Below the pieces are notes generated by a model. That model ran no database searches. It was not told the origin of the DNA and saw only the letters and a program-made list of their open reading frames with translations. A program made the position numbers and the translations under genes. A stretch of 51,042 nt of DNA, taken from positions 1-51,042 of the forward strand of contig CAKPKI010000001.1 of NCBI GenBank assembly GCA_934167135.1, in the 5' to 3' direction. Positions 32,210-40,948 of this stretch are shown here, piece after piece. The stretch comes from an uncultured Clostridia bacterium. GTDB lineage: Bacteria > Bacillota > Clostridia > TANB77 > CAG-508. Positions within the stretch are counted from its first letter, which is position 1, and the number at the start of each line of letters is the position of its first letter.

Positions 32210-33016
32210 CTATTGTGTTTTTAGATATTGTATATATTCCTCTAAGCACATATTTAATTCATTCATTTTTTTGGCATGTTCTACTCCTACATATCTCCAA
32301 TGCCATGATTCGTATGATATTTTTGTAATATCTTCTTTATCCTTAGGATATCTTAAAACAAACCCATAGTTTTCGGCATTTTTTTGTAACCATTTAAATC
32401 CATCTAATTGTTCAAATTTATTATCTACCATATTAAAATCAACTGCCAATCCTAAATTGTGGTCACTTGAACCTGGTTTGTTTATATATTCATTTGTTAA
32501 TTCTTCTGCTTCTTCTTGCGTTTTTCCTTGTTGTAAATATTTTTTTACACTATTATCATATAATTCTTTTTGCCTTGCTACACTTCTATATGCAGATTGT
32601 ACCCATATATTTGTTATGCCATCTTTTTTCATTTGATTCATCATCTTATTTAGGTCATCTATTGCTCTTGCATCAAACTGTCTTGTTTTATCTATATCTT
32701 CAACTTCAACTGTAAAATTTTCTGGTAATAAGTTCTCATAATTGGCAAGTCTTAATCTCCAATCTGTTATTTCTTTTTCAGGTTGTTGTGTTTGCTCATT
32801 TTCTTCTTGTTTGTCATTTTTTTGATTAGTCGTTTCTATAGGCTGGTTTGTTGAAGTTTCTATAGTCTTTTTATTGTTTGCTTTTTTTACAATTAATACA
32901 ATACATATAACTACAATAATTACTAACATAAATATTTTTCGTTTATTTAATTTTTTAGTAGTTTTTCGTTTGTTCTTTATAGCATGATGCTTTCCTTTTG
33001 TTTTTCTTCTACTCAT
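32210..33016 (-). CDS. VanY-type D-alanyl-D-alanine carboxypeptidase
   Basis: 268 residues. A single membrane anchor near residues 28-44 (KIFMLVIIVVICIVLIVK) and a low-complexity Gln/Glu linker precede a peptidase M15B domain. The metal ligands are in SAYRSVARQ, SSDHNLGLAVDFN (His and Asp) and ESWHWRYVG (His). The family removes the terminal D-Ala from peptidoglycan stem peptides. It follows the two-component genes by 79 bp. The VanR-VanS-VanY-like arrangement suggests regulated wall remodelling, but no vanHAX is present. Confidence 0.9.
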   Translation of the reverse strand: MSRRKTKGKHHAIKNKRKTTKKLNKRKIFMLVIIVVICIVLIVKKANNKKTIETSTNQPIETTNQKNDKQEENEQTQQPEKEITDWRLRLANYENLLPENFTVEVEDIDKTRQFDARAIDDLNKMMNQMKKDGITNIWVQSAYRSVARQKELYDNSVKKYLQQGKTQEEAEELTNEYINKPGSSDHNLGLAVDFNMVDNKFEQLDGFKWLQKNAENYGFVLRYPKDKEDITKISYESWHWRYVGVEHAKKMNELNMCLEEYIQYLKTQ

Positions 33017-33095
33017 TTTCCATCATCCTTTTTTTCTTGTAAACCTTATTCTTTTTATATTTTACTATACCATTCTTAAAAATGCAATACCATCA

Positions 33096-34316
33096 TTACC
33101 TTGTAACCATATATTTTATTTCAAATGTTGTTCCTTTTCCAAGTTCAGAATAGCAAATAATATATCCATTATCTTTTTCAACAATACTTTTTGCAAGTGC
33201 CAAACCAATTCCAACACTATTATTACTAGAATTTTTACCTTTATAAAAGCGTTCAAAAATATGTTTCAAATCCTTTAAATCAATTCCATCACCTTCATCT
33301 TTTATAATAATTTTAGTGTAAAAGTTATTTTGTTCATAATCTATATAAATATTTTTATTTTCTGGAGTATGTTCAATACAATTTTTAACTATATTAGTAA
33401 TCGCTTCTAATTGCCAATTATAATCTCCCATAAAAGATACATCTTTTTCATTATCTTTGATGATTATATTTTGTTGCTTTATATCTAATGGAATAGAAAG
33501 ATTTTGAATTACATTATCTATTAATTCTTTTACTTTAATTTTCTTTACATTAAATACTGCTATATTAGAATCTAGTTTCGATAATTTTAGTAGTGAAATA
33601 ACCAACCAATTAATCCATTCTATTTGTCTGCATATTTCTCGAATAAATCCCTGTTTTGTACATTCATCCATTTGTGGATTTTCTCTTATATTATCTAACA
33701 TTATTGAGATTGATGTTAATGGTGTTTTTAACTGATGAGATATATTTTCTAATGATTGCTGTAATATTTCTTTATCTTTATAAGAATTTTCAGCTTGTTC
33801 TTTAAGCATTACAGTTATTTTATATAATTCGTTAGTTAAATCACTTAACTCTCCTTCTGTATTTTCTTCTATTTTTAAACTATAATTCTTTTGGCTAATT
33901 TGATTTATATAATCTATAATTGTTTGTATTTTTTTCTTTCGTCTATTTTCATACATAATTATTATTACAAATATAATCACAATTAAGCTCAATATACCAA
34001 TTATATTAATTATTATAATCTCATATTTTTGATTTTGTAATTTAGCAATTGCATGCGAATTATTTACATTTATTCCATATTTACTTAAAATTTCTTTTCC
34101 ATTTTTAATGTTGTTACTACCATTTAATATCTTAATTATCTCGTCATCATTTATATTAGGGTATTTCTCAATTATTTCGCCTAAAATATTTGCAATAATC
34201 TCATTTTCTTTGTTCTGATATTTTTTATTTATTTTAGAAATTGCTATGTAATTAACAATTCCACTTAATATTGATATTAGCAAAATTAATATGATTGTTT
34301 TTTTTATTTCTTTCAT
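33096..34316 (-). CDS. Sensor histidine kinase (two TM)
   Basis: 406 residues. TM1 (IILILLISILSGIVNYIAIS) and TM2 (IIIINIIGILSLIVIIFVII) enclose a small 75-residue extracellular loop. A HAMP-like linker (MYENRRKKKIQTIIDYINQI), the H-box NISHQLKTPLTSISIMLDNI and the ATPase core (WQLEAITNIVKNCIEHTPEN and NSVGIGLALAKSIVEKDNG) follow. It overlaps the response regulator by an ATGA (34313-34316), so the pair is translationally coupled. Next on the strand is the VanY-type peptidase. Confidence 0.93.
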   Translation of the reverse strand: MKEIKKTIILILLISILSGIVNYIAISKINKKYQNKENEIIANILGEIIEKYPNINDDEIIKILNGSNNIKNGKEILSKYGINVNNSHAIAKLQNQKYEIIIINIIGILSLIVIIFVIIIMYENRRKKKIQTIIDYINQISQKNYSLKIEENTEGELSDLTNELYKITVMLKEQAENSYKDKEILQQSLENISHQLKTPLTSISIMLDNIRENPQMDECTKQGFIREICRQIEWINWLVISLLKLSKLDSNIAVFNVKKIKVKELIDNVIQNLSIPLDIKQQNIIIKDNEKDVSFMGDYNWQLEAITNIVKNCIEHTPENKNIYIDYEQNNFYTKIIIKDEGDGIDLKDLKHIFERFYKGKNSSNNSVGIGLALAKSIVEKDNGYIICYSELGKGTTFEIKYMVTR

Positions 34317-34990
34317 TGTTGAATCACCTTATATCCTATTCCTCTAACAGTTTGAATAACTTTTCCATCTTTATCATCTAATTTGTTTCTTATCCTTTTT
34401 ATATATACTGTAAGTGTATTATCATTTACAAAATTTCCTGCAATGTCCCATATTTTATCTAAAATTTGTTGTCTTGTTACTAAAATATCTTTATTAGTAA
34501 CAAGCATATATAATATTTTATATTCTAAACTAGTAAATACTATTTTTTTGCCATCTTTATATACTTCTGCTTTTTCATTATTAATAATTATATTTCCACA
34601 TTTTATTTCATTTTCCTTAACTTCTTGACGATAATATCTTCTTAAAACACTTTTAATTCTCGATATTAATTCCTTTGTTCTAAATGGTTTTATAACATAA
34701 TCATCAGCTCCCATGTCTAAGCCCTTTACAACATCTGTTTCGTCATCTTTTGCTGTTAAAAATATAACTGGTGTTTCTTCTCTATTTTTTATATATTGAC
34801 ATATTTCATATCCATTGCCATCTGGCAAAGCTATATCTAACAAATATAATTCAAATTTTTCTTTCTGAATTTTAGATATTGCCATAACTATGTTTTCTGC
34901 TGTTTCTACTTTAAAATCGGCTTGTTCTAATGAATACTTTAATCCTTTTGCAATTATTTCATTGTCTTCTATTAATAATATTTTTTGCAT
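34313..34990 (-). CDS. OmpR/PhoB-type response regulator
   Basis: 225 residues from the ATG at 34990 (GGGAAGTGATGAT upstream). The receiver has IEDNE, LYLLDIALPDGNG with the phospho-Asp, PVIFLTAKD and DDYVIKPFRTKEL. The winged helix has IVFTSLEYKILYMLVTNKDI and LTVYIKRIRNKLDD. It likely regulates its own operon and the wall-enzyme genes behind it. I could not find tandem repeats of the 31553-31572 type in front of it. Confidence 0.94.
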   Translation of the reverse strand: MQKILLIEDNEIIAKGLKYSLEQADFKVETAENIVMAISKIQKEKFELYLLDIALPDGNGYEICQYIKNREETPVIFLTAKDDETDVVKGLDMGADDYVIKPFRTKELISRIKSVLRRYYRQEVKENEIKCGNIIINNEKAEVYKDGKKIVFTSLEYKILYMLVTNKDILVTRQQILDKIWDIAGNFVNDNTLTVYIKRIRNKLDDKDGKVIQTVRGIGYKVIQQ

Positions 34991-35009
34991 ATCATCACTT
35001 CCCAATTTT

Positions 35010-35037
35010 ATTATACATTGTTTTTGTAAAATTGCAA
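35010..35037 (-). promoter_or_regulatory. Promoter of the second two-component operon
   Basis: TTGCAA (35037-35032), 16 bp and TATAAT (35015-35010) read leftward to the regulator gene. Confidence 0.6.
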
Positions 35038-35119
35038 ATTTTTTTTAATAATACTTTCACTTTTGTTCATTTTGGTATATAATCTATTTTGTATTTTAAA
35101 TGAAAGGATTTTGCAAAAG

Positions 35120-35470
35120 ATGGAACATTGGAGTGTTGATGATTATAAAAATTTCACAAATAATAAAACAAAAAAAACTAAATATAGGGCTAATAAAACA
35201 TCTATAGATGGTCATACTTTCGATAGTCAAAAAGAAGCTGATTATTATTGTCAATTAAAACTAAGATTACAAGCAAAAGAAATTAATGGTTTTTGTTTAC
35301 AACCAACATTTATGCTTGCACCAGGTTTAAAGTATAAAGCTGATTTTATAGTCTTTAATTCTGATAATACCTATGATGTAATAGATGTAAAAGGTGTTAA
35401 AACCAAGGAATATATTGCCAAAAAGAAGGTTTTTGAAGATAAGTATAATATGAGAATCACTGAAATATAA
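35120..35470 (+). CDS. DUF1064 nuclease-like protein
   Basis: 116 residues on the plus strand. RANKTSIDGHTFDSQKEADY, then LQPTFMLAPGLKYKADFIVF and DVIDVKGVKTKEY match DUF1064, a phage- and plasmid-borne family with a PD-(D/E)xK-like nuclease core: E in QKEAD, D in KADFIVF, D..K in DVKG. Possibly a Holliday-junction-type endonuclease. The start is ATG behind AAAGGA (11 nt). TATAAT at 35078-35083 is a candidate -10. A lone plus-strand gene of phage type among host genes suggests acquisition. Confidence 0.85.
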   Translation: MEHWSVDDYKNFTNNKTKKTKYRANKTSIDGHTFDSQKEADYYCQLKLRLQAKEINGFCLQPTFMLAPGLKYKADFIVFNSDNTYDVIDVKGVKTKEYIAKKKVFEDKYNMRITEI

Positions 35471-35501
35471 AAAATGCATCTTATCAAAAGATGCATTTTT
35501 T
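35470..35501. terminator. Bidirectional terminator between DUF1064 gene and dgkA
   Basis: AAAAATGCATCTT pairs with AAGATGCATTTTT, with T-tracts on both strands. It serves the plus-strand DUF1064 gene and the minus-strand dgkA, whose stop codon it touches. Confidence 0.88.
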
Positions 35502-35865
35502 ATATAATTTTAGGTATAAATATTATAGCTCCTATTATTGCAGAACCAATTGCCAATGTTAATACTGCTCCAGCCGAAATATCTTTAGCAAGCTTAGCAT
35601 ATGGATTTTTCTGTGGACTTATCATATCTACAACTGTTTCTATTGCAGTATTAAATAATTCAGCTGAAATTACCATTACAATTGCTATAACTATAATACA
35701 CCACTCAATTTTATTTAGTTTAAAAAATATCCCTAAGGCAATGACTATAATCATTGCCATTATGTGTATTTTCATATTTCTTTCTGTCTTAAAAGATGAT
35801 ATAAAACCTTCTATTGCATATTTAAAGCTATTTATCATTTTTTTATATTCTTGTTTTGGATTCAT
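35500..35865 (-). CDS. dgkA: Diacylglycerol/undecaprenol kinase
   Basis: 121 residues with three membrane segments: a small integral-membrane kinase of the DgkA family. In Gram-positive bacteria it mainly phosphorylates undecaprenol for lipid-carrier recycling. The catalytic signature SAELFNTAIETVVDMISP is complete, and the N-terminal amphipathic SFKYAIEGFISSFKTERNMK is present. It begins 16 bp after ackA ends and may be co-transcribed with it. Confidence 0.93.
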   Translation of the reverse strand: MNPKQEYKKMINSFKYAIEGFISSFKTERNMKIHIMAMIIVIALGIFFKLNKIEWCIIVIAIVMVISAELFNTAIETVVDMISPQKNPYAKLAKDISAGAVLTLAIGSAIIGAIIFIPKII

Positions 35866-35880
35866 ATGTTCTCCTTAAAA

Positions 35881-37071
35881 CTATTTTATTAATCTTTCTG
35901 TCTCTTTTGCAATCATAAGTTCTTCGTTTGTAGGAATTACATAAACTTTGATTTTAGAATCTGGAGTAGAAATTTCTTTTTCTTCTCCTCTCATATTGTT
36001 TGCTTCTACATCAATATTAACTCCCATAAATTCAAGTTTTTCACAAATTCCTTTTCTGATATTTATTTGGTTTTCTCCAATTCCTCCTGTAAATACTATG
36101 TAATCTACTCCATTCATTGCAATTGCATATTTTGCTATATATGAAGCTATTTCATATTTAAATTTTTCTATTGCAATTGCAGCACTTTCACTATCACCAT
36201 AAGAAGCTAATTCTATTTCTCTAAAATCTGGTGCTAATTCTGATATAGCTTGAAGTCCTGATTTTTTATTTAGTATATCTTCTGTTTGGTCAGGCGTTAA
36301 TCCTTCTTTTCTCATTATAAATGTTACAACAGATGGATCAAGGTCACCTGAACGAGTTACCATTGGAATTCCTCCAAGTGGTGTTAATCCCATACTTGTA
36401 TCTAAAGATTTTCCATCTTTTACAGCACATATACTTGAACCTTGTCCTATATGACATGTAACAATTTTTAAATCTTTAACATCTTTTTTTACAATTTCAG
36501 CTAATCTTTGAGAAACATACATATGAGAAGTTCCATGAGCACCATATTTTCTTACTCCGTATTTTTCATAATATTCATATGGGATTGGATATATGTATTT
36601 TTCTTTTGGCATTGTTTGATGAAATGTAGTATCAAATACTGCTACCATTGGCTTTCCTGGCATAACATTCATACATGCTTTCATTCCTAATATTGCTGCT
36701 GGGTTATGTAATGGTGCAAATATTCCACATTCACTTATTTGTTCCATAACTTTTTCATTTATTACTGCTGATTCTTTGAATATTTCTCCTCCATGTACAA
36801 CTCTATGACCAATTGCTTCAATTTCATCTAAACTATCAATAACTTTATATTTTGGGTTAGTAAATTGTTCAAGTGTAAATTCTATTGCTTCTTTGTGGTC
36901 ATATGCTGGTTTTTTGATTTTAACTTTTTGACCATTTACTTTATGTGTTATAAAAGCCTCTGCTTCTCCTATTCTCTCATATTTTCCAGAAGCTAGAACT
37001 TCTTCTGTTTCCATATTTATTAATTGATATTTTAGTGATGAGCTACCACAATTTAATACTAATATTTTCAT
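35881..37071 (-). CDS. ackA: Acetate kinase, divergent second copy
   Basis: 396 residues. Converts acetyl phosphate plus ADP to acetate plus ATP. The ASKHA signatures are VLNCGSSSLKYQL, GHRVVHGGE, FDTTFHQTMPKEKYIYPIPY and TRSGDLDPSV. It differs from its neighbour at usually constant positions: GAHGTSH instead of GFHGTSH, and GIPMVTRSGD instead of GIPMGTRSGD. That may mean altered substrate choice (propionate or butyrate) or relaxed selection. It lies 21 bp behind the first ackA. Confidence 0.9.
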   Translation of the reverse strand: MKILVLNCGSSSLKYQLINMETEEVLASGKYERIGEAEAFITHKVNGQKVKIKKPAYDHKEAIEFTLEQFTNPKYKVIDSLDEIEAIGHRVVHGGEIFKESAVINEKVMEQISECGIFAPLHNPAAILGMKACMNVMPGKPMVAVFDTTFHQTMPKEKYIYPIPYEYYEKYGVRKYGAHGTSHMYVSQRLAEIVKKDVKDLKIVTCHIGQGSSICAVKDGKSLDTSMGLTPLGGIPMVTRSGDLDPSVVTFIMRKEGLTPDQTEDILNKKSGLQAISELAPDFREIELASYGDSESAAIAIEKFKYEIASYIAKYAIAMNGVDYIVFTGGIGENQINIRKGICEKLEFMGVNIDVEANNMRGEEKEISTPDSKIKVYVIPTNEELMIAKETERLIK

Positions 37072-37092
37072 TTTTTTATTATTCCTTTCCTT

Positions 37093-38286
37093 TTAATTTT
37101 TTACAATTTCTTCTGTTTCTTTGGCAATCATTAGTTCCTCATTTGTTGGAACTACAAAAACTTTTACTTTTGAGTTTGGAGATGAAATTTCTGCTTCCTC
37201 TCCTTTTATTATATTTTCCTTTCCTGATATTTCTACACCCAATACTTCAAGATACTTGCATATTTCACTCCTAGAATAAGGCGATTTTTCTCCAACACCA
37301 GCAGTAAATGTTATTACATCTATTCCACTCATTGCCACTGCACATTTTGCAATATATCCAGCTATTGAGTAATGATAAACATCTAATGCTAATTTTGCAA
37401 GTTTTCCACCTGCTAATGCTTCTGCTTCTATATCTCTAAAATCAACAGAAACCATGGATGTACCAAATACACCTGATTCTTTATTTAAAATATTTTCCAT
37501 TTCATCAGGACTTAAATTCTCTTTTTTCATTAAAAATGTTATAACTGATGGATCTAAATCTCCTGAACGAGTTCCCATTGGAATTCCTCCAAGTGGTGTT
37601 AATCCCATACTAGTTTCTACTGATTCACCATTCTTTATAGCACATATACTTGCTCCTTGTCCTAAATGACAATTTACAATTTTTAATTCTTTAATGTCTT
37701 TTCCTATTATTTCTGCTACTCTATTTGCTACATACTGGTGTGAGGTACCATGAAATCCATATTTTCTTACATGATATTTTTTATAAAATTCATATGGAAT
37801 TGGATATATGTATTTTTCCTTTGATATCGTTTGATGAAATGCGGTATCAAATACTGCCACCATAGGTTTATTAGGTATAACTTTTTTACATGCTTCTATT
37901 CCTAAAACTGCTGATGGGTTATGCAATGGTGCTAATTCTCGTGTATTTTTAATTTCTTCTATTACTTCATCTGTTATTAGAACTGCATTTTTAAATTTTT
38001 CTCCTCCATGTACAACTCTGTGCCCAATTGCATCTAGTTCATCTAAACTTTTAAATATTCCATAAACTTCATTTGTTAATCTTTCCATTACAAATTGTAT
38101 GGCTTTTTCATGATTTTTTACAGGATGTTCAAATTTGTGTTTTTCTCCATTTACTTTATGTCTTAAAAAAGAACCAGCTTGACCTACTCTTTCGTAATTT
38201 CCTTTTACAAGCATTTCTCCTGTATCTGAATCTATAACTTGGTATTTTAAAGATGAACTGCCTGAATTTAATACTAATATCTTCAT
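37093..38286 (-). CDS. ackA: Acetate kinase, canonical copy
   Basis: 397 residues with the standard signatures: LNSGSSSLKYQVI, GHRVVHGGEKF, FDTAFHQTISKEKYIYPIPY, KYGFHGTSHQYVA, NCHLGQGASICA and GGIPMGTRSGDLDPSV. It catalyses the ATP-yielding last step of acetate fermentation with the phosphotransacetylase encoded 22 bp upstream. GGGAGGGATAGT lies before the ATG. The pair with the next gene is a tandem duplication. Confidence 0.96.
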   Translation of the reverse strand: MKILVLNSGSSSLKYQVIDSDTGEMLVKGNYERVGQAGSFLRHKVNGEKHKFEHPVKNHEKAIQFVMERLTNEVYGIFKSLDELDAIGHRVVHGGEKFKNAVLITDEVIEEIKNTRELAPLHNPSAVLGIEACKKVIPNKPMVAVFDTAFHQTISKEKYIYPIPYEFYKKYHVRKYGFHGTSHQYVANRVAEIIGKDIKELKIVNCHLGQGASICAIKNGESVETSMGLTPLGGIPMGTRSGDLDPSVITFLMKKENLSPDEMENILNKESGVFGTSMVSVDFRDIEAEALAGGKLAKLALDVYHYSIAGYIAKCAVAMSGIDVITFTAGVGEKSPYSRSEICKYLEVLGVEISGKENIIKGEEAEISSPNSKVKVFVVPTNEELMIAKETEEIVKN

Positions 38287-38308
38287 ACTATCCCTCCCAG
38301 GTTTTATT

Positions 38309-39307
38309 TTATTTTTGTTGTGCTTGAACTGCTGTTATTGCAACTACTCCAGCTACATCAACACTACTGCATCCTCTTGATAAGTCGTTTACAGGTTTTG
38401 CAATTCCTTGACAAAGTGGTCCATATGCTTCTGCTTTTGCTAGTCTTTGAACTAGTTTATATCCTATGTTTCCAGCTCCTAAATCTGGAAATACTAATAC
38501 ATTTGCCTGACCTTTTAAAGGACTTCCTTTTGCTTTAAATTCTGCAACTTCTGGAATTATTGCTGCATCTAATTGTAATTCTCCATCAACTAATAAATTA
38601 GGTTCTTTTTCTTTTACTAATTTTGTTGCTTCAATAACTTTTTCTGTTGATGCAGAATGTGCACTTCCATATGTTGAATATGATAACATTGCTACTTTAG
38701 GTTGTTTTCCTACTAATTGCTCAAAACTTTTGCTTGATGAAATTGCTATTTCTGAAAGTTTTTCTGAATCTGGTTCTTCATTCAGTCCGCTATCTGCAAA
38801 TATAAATGTTCCATTTTCTCCATATTGACAGTCTGGTACTACCATTACAAAAAATGCTGATACTAATTTTGTTCCTGGTGCTGTTTTTAGTATTTGTAAT
38901 GCTGGTCTTAATGTGTCTGATGTTGAGTGTGCTGCTCCTGATACAAGCCCGTCTGCTTCGTCTAATTTTACCATCATCATTCCAAAGTATACAGGTTCTA
39001 ATACTAACTGATTAGCTTGTTCTTCTGTCATTCCTTTTGCTTTTCTTAATTCATAAAGTGCTTTTGCATATTTTTTTGTTTTTTCTGATTTTGCTGGGTC
39101 TACAATTTCGGTTCCACTAATATCTATATTTTTTTCTTTAGATAACTTTTTGACTTCTTCTTCATTACCTATTAATATTACTTTTGCATATCCTTCTTCT
39201 TTTACTATTTTTGCTGCTTCTAATATTCTTATGTCTGTTGCTTCTGGTAATACTATTGTTTTTATTGATTGTTTTGCTCTTTGTTTTATTTGTTCTATGA
39301 ATGACAT
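38309..39307 (-). CDS. pta: Phosphate acetyltransferase
   Basis: 332 residues from the ATG at 39307 (AAAGGAAATGATAAAT upstream; longer frames lack proper spacing). Converts acetyl-CoA plus phosphate to acetyl phosphate. The two-domain PTA_PTB fold has VLPEATDIRILEAA, GMMMVKLDEADGLVSGAAHS, SAFFVMVVPD and a C-terminal FPDLGAGNIGYKLVQRLA. A weak TTGTGT-17-TATAGT promoter is visible upstream. First gene of pta-ackA-ackA(-dgkA). Confidence 0.96.
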   Translation of the reverse strand: MSFIEQIKQRAKQSIKTIVLPEATDIRILEAAKIVKEEGYAKVILIGNEEEVKKLSKEKNIDISGTEIVDPAKSEKTKKYAKALYELRKAKGMTEEQANQLVLEPVYFGMMMVKLDEADGLVSGAAHSTSDTLRPALQILKTAPGTKLVSAFFVMVVPDCQYGENGTFIFADSGLNEEPDSEKLSEIAISSSKSFEQLVGKQPKVAMLSYSTYGSAHSASTEKVIEATKLVKEKEPNLLVDGELQLDAAIIPEVAEFKAKGSPLKGQANVLVFPDLGAGNIGYKLVQRLAKAEAYGPLCQGIAKPVNDLSRGCSSVDVAGVVAITAVQAQQK

Positions 39308-39431
39308 ATTTATCATTTCCTTTCTTGTTTTTTTCACCCTTACTATATCATATTTTACACAAAAACACAATATATTTCGACTATAAATATAAAACTCTAG
39401 TATAGGCTAATTATTTATTATAATTCATACT

Positions 39432-39518
39432 AAGAAATCATTAAAATAAATTAGAATTTCTTAAATTTTGTAATAAACCGAGGAATGTAATGAAAAACTT
39501 ATATTTTAATGATTTCTT
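39432..39518. repeat. MITE copy 3, internally deleted
   Basis: AAGAAATCATTAAAAT at the left and ATTTTAATGATTTCTT at the right are perfect inverted repeats. Between them is one arm of the longer MITE (TTCTTAAATTTTGTAATAAA, then CCGAGGAATGTAATGAAAAA, shared with 22404-22659). The other arm and the loop are missing. Lies between pta and gerQ. Confidence 0.8.
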
Positions 39519-39550
39519 GTAAAAAGTAACTAATAATACATTATCTTATA

Positions 39551-39579
39551 ATAAAACTCCCATATATTATAAGGGAGTT
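39551..39579 (-). terminator. Terminator of the cwlJ-gerQ operon
   Basis: AACTCCC pairs with GGGAGTT over an 11-nt loop. TTATTATAA follows on the minus strand, just behind the gerQ stop codon. Confidence 0.78.
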
Positions 39580-39584
39580 ACTGT

Positions 39585-39959
39585 TTAAAAGTTTGGTATA
39601 CCTGGTCCTGGATAATATCTATTATTCATCATGTTTGCATTCATCGTTCCATAAAAGCCTGTAGTAGATATCGTAATAAATTTAATTGCATAAATATCAC
39701 AATAAACTAAACTATCATTTTCAAATGAACGTAATAATATGTAGCTTGCACCTACATCTTCAAGAATTCCTATTCTATCTGTCATTGTATTAGTTCCAAT
39801 TAAAAATTCTACTCTCATTAGTTTACCTATTTGTTCTCTTAAAAATGCTGGTGTATATATAGGATTTGTTAATATTTCTGGAGAATTTTGGTCTATGTTT
39901 ATGTTTCTGTTTTCTACTTTAACTTCTCTTTTGTCTTGGCTTTCTTCCATATTTGCCAT
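39585..39959 (-). CDS. gerQ: GerQ-like spore coat/germination protein
   Basis: About 124 residues. The conserved GerQ domain reads LREQIGKLMRVEFLIGTNTM and GILEDVGASYILLRSFEN, ending DIYAIKFITI. In Bacillus, GerQ is a coat protein needed to place CwlJ in the spore. Here it directly follows the cwlJ-like gene by 27 bp, the same partnership. It has a low-complexity acidic N-terminal third. The ribosome site (AAAGGAAG) is 13 nt from the ATG at 39959; a GTG four codons earlier is too close to it, so the start is uncertain. Confidence 0.82.
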   Translation of the reverse strand: MANMEESQDKREVKVENRNINIDQNSPEILTNPIYTPAFLREQIGKLMRVEFLIGTNTMTDRIGILEDVGASYILLRSFENDSLVYCDIYAIKFITISTTGFYGTMNANMMNNRYYPGPGIPNF

Positions 39960-39986
39960 TATTAAACACACTTCCTTTCTCTAATT

Positions 39987-40433
39987 TTAGGTTTGTGCAT
40001 ATTTAGAAGTAGGTCTGTAGAAACAATGATTTCCATATCTAGTATGAAGGGTTCCTGAACCATTACTTGGAAATACTGAACCACAGGTTGGTCTAAATGG
40101 ATTTAAATACCACAAACATTCTCCTATTTCATTAAGCGTGTTTCCTGACAATGCCCAATCAGCTATTTGATAATGTATATCTGTCGGATTCATATTGTAA
40201 ATTGTTTGTGGATTATATGCTCCATTTATTGTTTCTCTTACACAATCAAATTGCCCTGGTTGGAAAATTATATTTCTTATGTTTCCACCTTGAGATACTC
40301 TTGAATATTCCCCTTCTGATGTTCTTACTCTATTCATAACAACTGTTAGCACTGCTTTCATTCCATTGTCTCCTTCACCACCAGCTTCGCATTGTGCAAT
40401 TCTTGCTAATAATTCTCTTTCTGAATATGCCAC
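39987..40433 (-). CDS. cwlJ: Spore cortex-lytic hydrolase CwlJ
   Basis: 148 residues with a GTG start 40433 behind AGAGGTGATAAAA. A SleB/CwlJ-type hydrolase: LLARIAQCEAGGEGDNGMKA, VLTVVMNRV, FQPGQFDCV and CLWYLNPFRPTCGS are all present, including the catalytic Glu in CEAGGE. It lacks the N-terminal signal peptide and peptidoglycan-binding domain of SleB, as CwlJ does. Acts during germination to break the spore cortex. Operon with gerQ. Confidence 0.92.
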   Translation of the reverse strand: MAYSERELLARIAQCEAGGEGDNGMKAVLTVVMNRVRTSEGEYSRVSQGGNIRNIIFQPGQFDCVRETINGAYNPQTIYNMNPTDIHYQIADWALSGNTLNEIGECLWYLNPFRPTCGSVFPSNGSGTLHTRYGNHCFYRPTSKYAQT

Positions 40434-40570
40434 TTTTATCACCTCTTGTTTAATAATATGCATTAGTTTTAAAAGTGTGCACTTTTTTCTTTTCTCATAA
40501 TCTGATTTTTTGTTATATCATATTTTTCAAAATACTTAAAACTGTGATTTTGTAGTAATAATTAGGAAAA

Positions 40571-40602
40571 CCCCCTAGAACAAGTATACTTGTTCTAGGG
40601 GG
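40571..40602 (-). terminator. Perfect 16-bp palindromic terminator
   Basis: CCCCCTAGAACAAGTA and its exact reverse complement, followed on the minus strand by TTTTCC. It starts 8 bp past the stop codon of the Spo0A-like gene. It is far more GC-rich and longer than other terminators here. Confidence 0.85.
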
Positions 40603-40610
40603 TGGAAAAA

Positions 40611-40934
40611 TTACATCTCTTCAGCAAGTTCTTTGATAAAGAACTTAACATCAGATTCGATTCCTGCACTACGCATTCCTTCTAAAATCTGTTGTTTCAC
40701 TGGATGTCTTTCTTCCTCTTTTACTGTAAGAGGTTTGAAAGACGGTACTACTGACGATTGCATAGCAATTTCATTATACAGATTTTCTGTATTTTTCTTT
40801 ACTTTTACAATTACAATACCCTTTACCAGCATTTCGTACCCTGCCATAACAGGATTGATACCTGTTTCCCGTACGATTGCTCTTGCCTTTGATGTTAATC
40901 CTGGATAGTCCTTTACTCTAATAATATTTTCCAT
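40611..40934 (-). CDS. Small protein resembling the Spo0A DNA-binding domain
   Basis: 107 residues. The stretch ETGINPVMAGYEMLVKGIVI, then LYNEIA a few residues later, follows the pattern of the Spo0A effector domain (EIGVPAHIKGYQYLREAI ... LYPDIA). The recognition-helix part is not conserved, so this is a remote likeness seen by eye. The gene is clearly GC-richer (about 39 %) than its neighbours, has its own AGGAGG ribosome site, a 5'-leader hairpin and a GC-rich palindromic terminator. These are signs of recent transfer as a self-contained unit. Function unknown; a regulator related to sporulation or to a phage is possible. Confidence 0.5.
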   Translation of the reverse strand: MENIIRVKDYPGLTSKARAIVRETGINPVMAGYEMLVKGIVIVKVKKNTENLYNEIAMQSSVVPSFKPLTVKEEERHPVKQQILEGMRSAGIESDVKFFIKELAEEM

Positions 40935-40948
40935 ATTCTTTCCTCCTC

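Noticed and set aside
32210..34990. Vancomycin resistance cluster
   Set aside because: Only VanR/S-like and VanY-like genes are present; vanH, vanA-type ligase and vanX are missing.
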